6,229 nt of DNA from a bacterium UBP3_UBA3054 (GTDB taxonomy: Bacteria > Auribacterota > UBA3054): contig DFCM01000085.1 in assembly GCA_002366995.1 (NCBI GenBank), forward strand, positions 1-6,229, given 5' to 3'. The notes beneath the pieces were generated by a model, which worked only from the letters and a program-made list of their open reading frames with translations, was not told the DNA's origin and did no database searches. Both the position numbers and the translations under genes were made by a program. Positions 1-5,079 of the stretch are shown one piece after another (within the stretch, counting starts at the first letter, position 1; every line of letters begins with the position of its first letter).

Positions 1-477
1 AATGTCTACACCAGAAGCGACGCTTGCGGCGCGGCTGAGACGTTTGCGGCCTTCCTGGGCAAGAAGCAGGAAAATTTGAAGGGCAGCGGCATCCCCAGCG
101 ACCCCGGCGTTCCGGAAGCTGTGAGAGGCGACGTGAGAGGCATCGGCTACTGCAACCTGAACTACGGCTACGATCCTGAGACCGGCCGTCCCGTCAAGGG
201 CGTTTTGACGGTCCCCGTGGATGTCAACGAGAACGGCGTCGTCGACAAGGACGAAGAGATCACCACCAAGGAATTCCTGATCTCCTCCATCCAGAAAGGC
301 GTCTATCCCGCTCCTCCCGCCAGAGACCTTTACTTCGTGACGAAGGGTGAACTTAAGCCCGCCGCCAAGGAGTTCTTACTCTGGACCATGACGGAAGGTC
401 AGAAATTCAACGACGCCGTCGGCTACATGTCTCCTAACAAGGAGAATCTTGAAAAAGCCATCAACAGCCTCAAGTAA
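1..477 (+). CDS. pstS: Phosphate ABC transporter substrate-binding protein PstS (3' part, 5' end outside window)
   Basis: The reading frame is open from the first base, so the gene begins upstream; 158 codons are visible and it ends in tandem TAA stops (475-480). PstS is the periplasmic phosphate-binding protein that delivers phosphate to PstCA. The visible part opens with YTRSDACGAAETFAAFLG. The R-S-D-x-x-G loop (residues 5-10 of the fragment) corresponds in position and type to the phosphate-contacting RxDGSGT loop of classical PstS. Further on, IGYCNLNYGYD and the C-terminal segment PARDLYFVTKGELKPAAKEFLLWTMTEGQ match the usual closing part of PstS (final strand-helix and the 'G..Y.P.' end). 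Residues 74-85 form a perfect EF-hand-type loop, DVNENGVVDKDE. The in-frame TTG at 76 is not the true start because the frame and family homology extend upstream of it. The identity rests also on the adjacent pstCAB. Specificity for phosphate is inferred from family and context. Confidence 0.9.
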   Translation, partial: NVYTRSDACGAAETFAAFLGKKQENLKGSGIPSDPGVPEAVRGDVRGIGYCNLNYGYDPETGRPVKGVLTVPVDVNENGVVDKDEEITTKEFLISSIQKGVYPAPPARDLYFVTKGELKPAAKEFLLWTMTEGQKFNDAVGYMSPNKENLEKAINSLK

Positions 478-489
478 TAAAAGTATTTT

Positions 490-1392
490 ATGCTGGGCGA
501 CTCATCTCTCAAATACCGCGTACGCGAAGACTGCATCACGGGCTGGCTTCTGAAAGTGCCTGTTTTGATCGCGGTGGGCATGCTTGTCCTTTTCTTTGTC
601 GTGCTGACCGCCAAGTCCTGGCCGCTTCTGACGGGCGGGCATTTCTGGCAGGTCTTGACCTCTTCCGAATGGCTTCCCTCCGAGGGAAAATTCGGACTGT
701 GGCCCTTCATCATCGGAACCATCGCGGTGACTTTTTTGACGATGGTTCTGGCGGTGCCGGTCTCTGTTCTGGCCGCGGTCTTTCTGAATGAGTTCGCCCC
801 TCAAAAACTGAAAGACATGGCGCTTCCGGTCATCGACGTCCTGGCGGCTGTGCCTTCCGTTATTTATGGCGCCTGCGGCGTCATCGCCTTCATCCCGATG
901 GTGAAAGCCTTGGGCGGCGCCCTGGGAATAAACACGACCGGCCGCTGCCTTCTTACGGCGGCGCTGGTATTGGCCATCATGGTCATACCGGTCATCCTTT
1001 CCATCGTCAGGGACGTTCTGGCGGCCATTCCCCAGGAAGCCAGGGAAGCGAGTTTAGCCCTGGGCTCGACGCGTTGGGAAACGACTTACAAGGTCGTTCT
1101 GAAGCTGGCGCTGCCGGGCATAATAGCGGCTATTATGCTTGGCGTGTCGAGAGCTTTCGGCGAGACCATGGCCGTCATGATGGTGGCGGGCAGCATTCCC
1201 GAACCGAAGCCCAGCTTGTTCAAGGCAGTCTATACGCTGCCGGCTCTGATCGCTGACAAGTACGGAGAAATGCTCTCCATCAAGATGTACGACGTGGCCC
1301 TCATGACCGCGGCCCTCATACTGATGGTCGTCATCGCCGTCGTCAACTTCGGCGCGCATTTGATCCTCATTCGTTTAAGGAGGAGATACTGA
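490..1392 (+). CDS. pstC: Phosphate ABC transporter permease PstC
   Basis: Inner-membrane permease subunit of the PstSCAB phosphate importer; it forms the channel together with PstA. The 300-residue product is close to the family's usual length (about 300-320). Hydrophobic segments lie at about 19-41, 70-98, 113-137, 155-175, 206-228 and 268-293, giving the expected six membrane spans. The cytoplasmic coupling (EAA) loop that docks on the ATPase is at residues 183-202 (EAREASLALGSTRWETTYKV). It is followed by SRAFGETMAV, where R221 and E225 match the conserved Arg and Glu of the PstC 'RALGETMAV' motif. The start at 490 lies 12 nt after pstS; no clear Shine-Dalgarno is visible there, so translation may rely on coupling or on an A/T-rich leader. 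The stop TGA shares its A with the pstA ATG. Confidence 0.96.
   Translation: MLGDSSLKYRVREDCITGWLLKVPVLIAVGMLVLFFVVLTAKSWPLLTGGHFWQVLTSSEWLPSEGKFGLWPFIIGTIAVTFLTMVLAVPVSVLAAVFLNEFAPQKLKDMALPVIDVLAAVPSVIYGACGVIAFIPMVKALGGALGINTTGRCLLTAALVLAIMVIPVILSIVRDVLAAIPQEAREASLALGSTRWETTYKVVLKLALPGIIAAIMLGVSRAFGETMAVMMVAGSIPEPKPSLFKAVYTLPALIADKYGEMLSIKMYDVALMTAALILMVVIAVVNFGAHLILIRLRRRY
1377..1385 (+). promoter_or_regulatory. Strong Shine-Dalgarno for pstA
   Basis: AAGGAGGAG lies inside the last codons of pstC, six bases before the pstA ATG at 1392. It fixes the pstA start and, with the TGATG stop/start overlap, suggests tight translational coupling that keeps the two permease subunits in balance. Confidence 0.85.
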
Positions 1393-2240
1393 TGTTAGCC
1401 TGGCGTAAATTCGTGGAAAAATTCTGGCTCGGTGTCATGATCGCCATGCTTGCCATTGCCATCATAAGCGTTCTGGGCATCATCGGGATAGTCTTGTGGA
1501 GAGGCTTTGGAGCGCTTTCCTTCGAGATGTTCTTCTCCCTGAAGTTCAGCCCTGTTACGGGCGAACCCGTCGGCATCGCCAACTCCATCATCGGCTCCGC
1601 TTATCTGGCGGGCGGCGGCGTCCTCTTAGCCTGCCTTATCAGCATTCCTTTGGCTCTTGTCCTGCAGAGGGAATATCTTTCTGAAAACATCATCACCGCG
1701 GTGACTGTCATCCTGGACGTCCTGTGGGGCATTCCTTCCATCGTTTACGGCGCTATCGGTTACCTTATCCTCATGAGCTGCCACCAGAGAGCATCGCTCT
1801 TAGGCGGCATTGTGACGCTAGCTCTGCTCTCCGTGCCTATCATGACGAGAGCGGCCATGAACGTCATCTCTTTGGTGCCCGTTCAGCTCAGGGAAACTTC
1901 CTACGGCCTCGGCGCCACAAGGTGGGAGACTATCAGCAGAGTGATCTTCAAGCAGGCTCTGCCCGGCATGGCCACTGCCGTAATGCTCGCTTTCGGACGC
2001 GCGATAGGCGACACCGCCGCGGTGCTCTTCACAGCCGGTTATTCCGACAAGCTGCCGAGAAGCATAATGGAAGGCGCGGCCAGTCTTCCCATCACCATTT
2101 ATTACAAACTGATGATGCCGGGGCAATTGGCGCAGCGCCAGGCTTACGCGGCTTCTTTCGTGCTCATATTCATCGTGCTTGTCGTCAGCGCCGTTTCCCG
2201 CACGCTGTCCAATCGTTTAAGCAAATACACGGTCAAATAA
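1392..2240 (+). CDS. pstA: Phosphate ABC transporter permease PstA
   Basis: Second inner-membrane permease subunit of the phosphate importer. The 282 residues match the usual PstA length. A first membrane span at about 13-37 is followed by a periplasmic stretch (SLKFSPVTGEPVGIANSIIGSAYL) typical of PstA, then further spans at about 65-90, 100-128, 137-160, 190-215 and 253-275. The EAA coupling loop is at residues 167-187 (RETSYGLGATRWETISRVIFK). Next comes GRAIGDTAAVLFTAGY; R203 is the conserved arginine, but the usual RAIGET glutamate is Asp207 here. The gene overlaps pstC by one base, has an excellent Shine-Dalgarno, and ends 4 nt before pstB, so it is clearly in the same operon. Confidence 0.96.
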   Translation: MLAWRKFVEKFWLGVMIAMLAIAIISVLGIIGIVLWRGFGALSFEMFFSLKFSPVTGEPVGIANSIIGSAYLAGGGVLLACLISIPLALVLQREYLSENIITAVTVILDVLWGIPSIVYGAIGYLILMSCHQRASLLGGIVTLALLSVPIMTRAAMNVISLVPVQLRETSYGLGATRWETISRVIFKQALPGMATAVMLAFGRAIGDTAAVLFTAGYSDKLPRSIMEGAASLPITIYYKLMMPGQLAQRQAYAASFVLIFIVLVVSAVSRTLSNRLSKYTVK

Positions 2241-2244
2241 AACT

Positions 2245-3057
2245 ATGTCACATCTCTCCATCAAAGATCTTCACGTTTACTACGAAGGCGTAGAGACCCT
2301 GAAGGGCATCGACCTTGAGATCCCGGACAAGTCTATCGTCGCGATCATCGGCCCCTCCGGCTGCGGCAAGACGACGCTTTTGAGAAGCATCAACAGGCTT
2401 TTGGAACTTAACAGCGACGTCAAGGTGACGGGCCGCGTGGAAATAGACGGCGAAAATATTTACGATCCCAAAGCGGACCTCATATCCTTGAGGAAGAAGA
2501 TGGGCTTCCTGTCCCAGCGTCCCTTCCCCTTGCCTTGCTCCATATTCGACAACGTGGCCTACGGCCCCAATATCCACCGCATGGACGCCGACGCTATCAA
2601 CGCCGTTGCCCTTAGCCTGGAAGCGGGGAGCAAGGTCTCCCAGAACAGGAAGGAAGCTTTGGCGAACCTAGTCGAGATCTGCCTTAAGAAGGCCGGCCTT
2701 TGGGAAGAAGTGAAAGAGCGTTTGGGAAGCCCGGCCTCGCGCCTCAGCATCGGGCAGCAGCAGCGCCTTTCTTTGGCTAGAGCCCTGGCGGTGGGCGCCG
2801 AAATGATCCTGGGCGACGAGCCGACCTCCGCTTTGGACCCCATATCCACCAAGCAGATCGAAGAGCAGTTCAAGGCTCTGAGCTCCCAGTATTCCATCGT
2901 GATGGTCACGCACATTCTGCGCCAGGCCAGGCGTCTCGCGGACTACGTGGTCTTCATGTACCTGGGAGAATTGATCGAGCACGGGCCGGCGGAGAAGATC
3001 TTCAACGCTCCGGAAAAAGAAATGACCAGACGCTACATCAAGGGCGATTTGAGCTGA
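2245..3057 (+). CDS. pstB: Phosphate ABC transporter ATP-binding protein PstB
   Basis: Cytoplasmic ATPase that powers PstCA. In order the 270-residue product shows Walker A GPSGCGKTT (36-44); the Q-loop with Q91 in GFLSQRPFPLPCSIFDNVAYG (87-107), close to the PstB hallmark 'FQKPNPFPMSIYDNVAYG'; ABC signature LSIGQQQRLSLARAL (167-181); Walker B MILGDE with D191/E192; D-loop SALD (195-198); and switch H223 in VTHILRQARRLADYVVFMYLGELIEHG. The last segment is strongly PstB-like. Two unusual points are Ile in place of Gly in LSGGQ, and Gly190 in Walker B where PstB usually has Met. A roughly 13-residue longer stretch before the signature (about 114-140) makes the protein slightly longer than the 257-residue E. 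coli enzyme. It starts 4 nt after pstA without an obvious Shine-Dalgarno and ends 3 nt before the regulator gene. Confidence 0.96.
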   Translation: MSHLSIKDLHVYYEGVETLKGIDLEIPDKSIVAIIGPSGCGKTTLLRSINRLLELNSDVKVTGRVEIDGENIYDPKADLISLRKKMGFLSQRPFPLPCSIFDNVAYGPNIHRMDADAINAVALSLEAGSKVSQNRKEALANLVEICLKKAGLWEEVKERLGSPASRLSIGQQQRLSLARALAVGAEMILGDEPTSALDPISTKQIEEQFKALSSQYSIVMVTHILRQARRLADYVVFMYLGELIEHGPAEKIFNAPEKEMTRRYIKGDLS

Positions 3058-3060
3058 ATT

Positions 3061-3516
3061 ATGAAACTGACCTCCAAAAGCGAATACACTCTGCTGGCTC
3101 TGATCTTCATGGCCAGGAAGCCCAAAGGCTCTTATGTCAAGATCGAGGAGATCTGCCAGGCCTACGATATTCCCAAGAAATATCTGGAGCAGCTCCTGAC
3201 CATCATGAGGTCCAACGGACTGGTGAAGACCAGAAGGGGAGCCGAGGGCGGCTACGCCCTGGCCAAAGACAGCAGGGACATAACCGCCGCCGACATCGTC
3301 CGCATCATGGACGGCCCCATCGCCCCAACGGATTCCGTGAGCCGGTATTTCTATCAGGCGACGCCGCTGGAAAAGGAGGACACGGCGCTGGAATTGTTCC
3401 GGGACATAAGGGATTACGCCGCGAAAGTTATGGAAAGCAAGACTCTCTACGACCTGGCGTTTGCTGGGGCGCAGGGGGCGGGAAAGTATTCGCATATTGA
3501 CTTAGTATGTAAATAA
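3061..3516 (+). CDS. Rrf2-family transcription regulator without the Fe-S cysteine cluster
   Basis: DNA-binding regulator of 151 residues, the usual Rrf2 length (130-165). The start MKLTSKSEYTLLALIFMA is a family signature. The winged helix-turn-helix follows: YVKIEEICQAYDIPKKYLEQLLTIMRSNGLVKTRRGAEGGYALAKD (25-70), with the classic recognition helix (IPKKYLEQ) and the wing (RRGAEGGYAL). The dimerisation and sensor part is 74-135, including DIVRIMDGPIAP. IscR/NsrR-type members carry three cysteines at about 90-110; here that stretch (SVSRYFYQATPLEKEDTALELF) has none, and the only cysteines are Cys32 and Cys150. The protein is therefore probably not an Fe-S sensor of that kind and may resemble CymR-like members that act without a cluster. 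It lies 3 nt after pstB, where phoU commonly sits. Its target and effector are not known from sequence. Confidence 0.93.
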   Translation: MKLTSKSEYTLLALIFMARKPKGSYVKIEEICQAYDIPKKYLEQLLTIMRSNGLVKTRRGAEGGYALAKDSRDITAADIVRIMDGPIAPTDSVSRYFYQATPLEKEDTALELFRDIRDYAAKVMESKTLYDLAFAGAQGAGKYSHIDLVCK

Positions 3517-3525
3517 GAGTATACT
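3497..3525 (+). promoter_or_regulatory. Near-consensus sigma70 promoter driving the secretin gene
   Basis: TTGACT (3497-3502) and TATACT (3520-3525) are separated by exactly 17 nt, each hexamer one base from consensus. The promoter lies across the last codons and stop of the regulator gene and points to the secretin gene at 3581. The expected transcription start is near 3532, giving a leader of about 49 nt. It allows the secretin to be expressed separately from the upstream pst genes. Confidence 0.7.
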
Positions 3526-3539
3526 ACTCGGAAATACTC
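3517..3539 (+). promoter_or_regulatory. Candidate operator: nested inverted repeats overlapping the -10 box
   Basis: GAGTAT (3517-3522) and ATACTC (3534-3539) are perfect inverted arms of a 23-bp dyad. Inside it GAGTA-tac-TACTC (3517-3529) forms a shorter dyad whose core AGTATACT (3518-3525) is a perfect palindrome containing the -10 hexamer. A bound dimer would occlude RNA polymerase. The dyad size suits an Rrf2-type dimer, and such a regulator is encoded immediately upstream, but that pairing is inferred. Confidence 0.45.
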
Positions 3540-3570
3540 AAAAAAAATAGCAATAAATTAAACAAACTAT

Positions 3571-3576
3571 AAGGAG
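3571..3576 (+). promoter_or_regulatory. Shine-Dalgarno for the secretin gene
   Basis: AAGGAG with a 4-nt spacer to the ATG at 3581, in an otherwise A/T-rich leader. It supports the chosen start and contrasts with the weak ribosome sites of pstC, pstB and the regulator. Confidence 0.8.
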
Positions 3577-3580
3577 AAAC

Positions 3581-5023
3581 ATGAACAAGAAAAATCTTAT
3601 CTTAACCACCAGCTTGGTATTGGCTCTTGCCCTGACCGTCGGCGCCGCCGACATTCAGATCAACACGGCGGCTCAGGCCCCGCAGGCCCCCGCCTCCGAC
3701 TCTGAGCTCTACTACCACGCTATTCCCTCTACGCCTGCCGTAGGCCAGGCCATCAAGGTCGTGGAATCCAACGACGACACCGACTATGTCATCAAGGCTT
3801 TCAAGATGAAACACAAAGGCATCGTGAACGAGATCCGCTCCATCCTCGAGCGTTCCATCCAGAAGGAAAACGGCAAGTCGAAATCCATCGTCAACAACGT
3901 CAACGGCGACGAATATCTCATCGTTACCGTTCCCAGTTTCCAGCTGCCCTACATTGAGGCTGTAATCGAACAGTTGGACGCCGAGGGCACCAAGTTCGCC
4001 GGCGGCGGCACCGAACGTTTCGTCTACTACTGCAAAAACAGGCTTGCCACCGATCTGCAGAAGTACGTTGTGGCCACCATGGGTTCCGGTCACGGCGAAG
4101 TGGTCCCCGACAACCTTACCGGCCGCATCATGATCAACGATGCTCCTTCCTGCGCCAAGACGGTCAAGAACTGGCTCCCGTATTTCGACGTGGCTCCTCA
4201 GCAGATCCGCTTGGAATGCCAGATCATCGAGATCGAGAACAGCGACGACTTCAACTTCGGCCTGGCTTTGGAAGCCTGGAAAGAAGCTCTCCCCGAGAGC
4301 GTCGACATGACTCTCGACTGGGATAGCAAGAGAAACGGCAACACGCCCGGTCCGGAAGGCTGGGCCAGATACATCGCCCAGAACGTCAAGTTCTCCGGCA
4401 TGCGCCCCAAGGCCGTGGCTAACTTCGTCAACTACCTGGTCAGAAACGGCCACGCCAAAGTCCTCAGCAGCCCCGAGGCGGTCGCCTTGAACGGCCAGAC
4501 CACGGTCATCGAGTCCGTCGACAACGTGAACTACAAAGGCTACAACAGCGATCCTCAGAAGACCCTGGACAAGCAGGTTCAGTCCGGCGTCACCCTTGAG
4601 ATCACCCCGATCATCGGCACCGAATCCATCTGGCTCGAGATCAACGCCGAAGTGAACAGCGTGGTCGGTTGGACGACCGGCTCCCTGCCCATCGTCAACA
4701 CTAGAAGGACTTCCGCCACCGTCGGCGTCGTCTCCGGCGAGACCTCCACTATTTCCGGCTTGAAGCGCGAATACATCACGAAGAGCGATGAGCGCGTGCC
4801 CGTCCTCGGCTACATCCCGCTCCTGGGCTACGTCTTCCGTCATGAAGTGGACGTCAAGAGAGATTCCGAGATCGTCATCCTGGTTACTCCGTATGATATC
4901 AGCAAAGATATCAAGCACGGCCAGGAAAAGGTCGAGGCTTTCGAAAAGGAATACAAGGCCGAGTCCGAAGAGAGCGCTGTCGAAAGATTCGTCGACAGAG
5001 TGATCCTCAACAAAGTTGACTAA
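3581..5023 (+). CDS. Short outer-membrane secretin (GspD/PilQ-type secretin domain protein)
   Basis: Secretins form large ring-shaped outer-membrane channels in type II secretion, type IV pili and related systems. The 480-residue product begins with a signal peptide (MNKKN, hydrophobic 6-20, likely cleavage near GAA, 21-23) and has no lipobox cysteine. Two N-domain-like regions follow, at about 67-137 and 144-207 (the second with FVYYCKNRLATDLQKY and GRIMINDAP). The secretin domain spans about 206-440. It opens with QQIRLECQIIEIENSDDFNFGL, continues with NGHAKVLSSPEAVALNGQTTVI and VQSGVTLEITPII (333-345), and ends with SGETSTISGLKRE, the hallmark VPVLGYIPLLGYVF (406-419) and EIVILVTPYDI. A charged, helix-prone tail (about 446-480) could be a pilotin-binding or S-domain-like end. 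At 480 residues it is shorter than typical GspD (about 650). No other secretion genes are in the window, so the system it serves is unknown. It has its own promoter and terminator. Confidence 0.92.
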   Translation: MNKKNLILTTSLVLALALTVGAADIQINTAAQAPQAPASDSELYYHAIPSTPAVGQAIKVVESNDDTDYVIKAFKMKHKGIVNEIRSILERSIQKENGKSKSIVNNVNGDEYLIVTVPSFQLPYIEAVIEQLDAEGTKFAGGGTERFVYYCKNRLATDLQKYVVATMGSGHGEVVPDNLTGRIMINDAPSCAKTVKNWLPYFDVAPQQIRLECQIIEIENSDDFNFGLALEAWKEALPESVDMTLDWDSKRNGNTPGPEGWARYIAQNVKFSGMRPKAVANFVNYLVRNGHAKVLSSPEAVALNGQTTVIESVDNVNYKGYNSDPQKTLDKQVQSGVTLEITPIIGTESIWLEINAEVNSVVGWTTGSLPIVNTRRTSATVGVVSGETSTISGLKREYITKSDERVPVLGYIPLLGYVFRHEVDVKRDSEIVILVTPYDISKDIKHGQEKVEAFEKEYKAESEESAVERFVDRVILNKVD

Positions 5024-5040
5024 TTTTAAGTCGTTAACAG

Positions 5041-5073
5041 GAAGTCCGCCGCGAGGCGGACTTCTTGTTTTTT
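5041..5073 (+). terminator. Rho-independent terminator after the secretin gene
   Basis: Perfect 10-bp stem GAAGTCCGCC (5041-5050) / GGCGGACTTC (5055-5064), with a GCGA tetraloop of GNRA type, followed by TTGTTTTTT (5065-5073). It lies 17 nt after the secretin stop. The T-tract ends only six bases before the next gene's ATG. Confidence 0.93.
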
Positions 5074-5079
5074 AGGGCA

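Noticed and set aside
76..78. TTG at 76 as start of a small independent gene
   Set aside because: The frame is open back to base 1 and encodes the RSDACGAAE ligand loop of PstS, so this is an internal codon of a gene cut by the window edge.
2668..3495. Open frame of 275 codons on the - strand across pstB and the regulator
   Set aside because: It spans two well-supported + strand genes and shows no domain or ribosome site, so it is a shadow of their codon use.
3517..3547. Hairpin plus run of eight A as a terminator after the regulator
   Set aside because: On the + strand a terminator needs T after the stem, not A. On the - strand there is no gene coming from the right that would need it. The operator/promoter reading fits better.
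3602..4918. Long open frame of 438 codons on the - strand, opposite the secretin gene
   Set aside because: It mirrors the codon bias of the secretin gene. Its translation is a low-complexity mix rich in D, G and V with no recognisable domain, and the + strand product has clear secretin motifs.
5016..5044. TTGACT at the end of the secretin gene as a -35 box for the downstream gene
   Set aside because: At the correct 17-nt spacing the sequence is AGGAAG, which is not a -10 box, and nothing suitable is seen at 16 or 18.
5065..5079. TTG start five codons upstream of the acyltransferase-like gene's ATG
   Set aside because: The TTG lies in the T-tract of a strong terminator, has no ribosome site, and adds only FFRA before the family's normal N-terminus.
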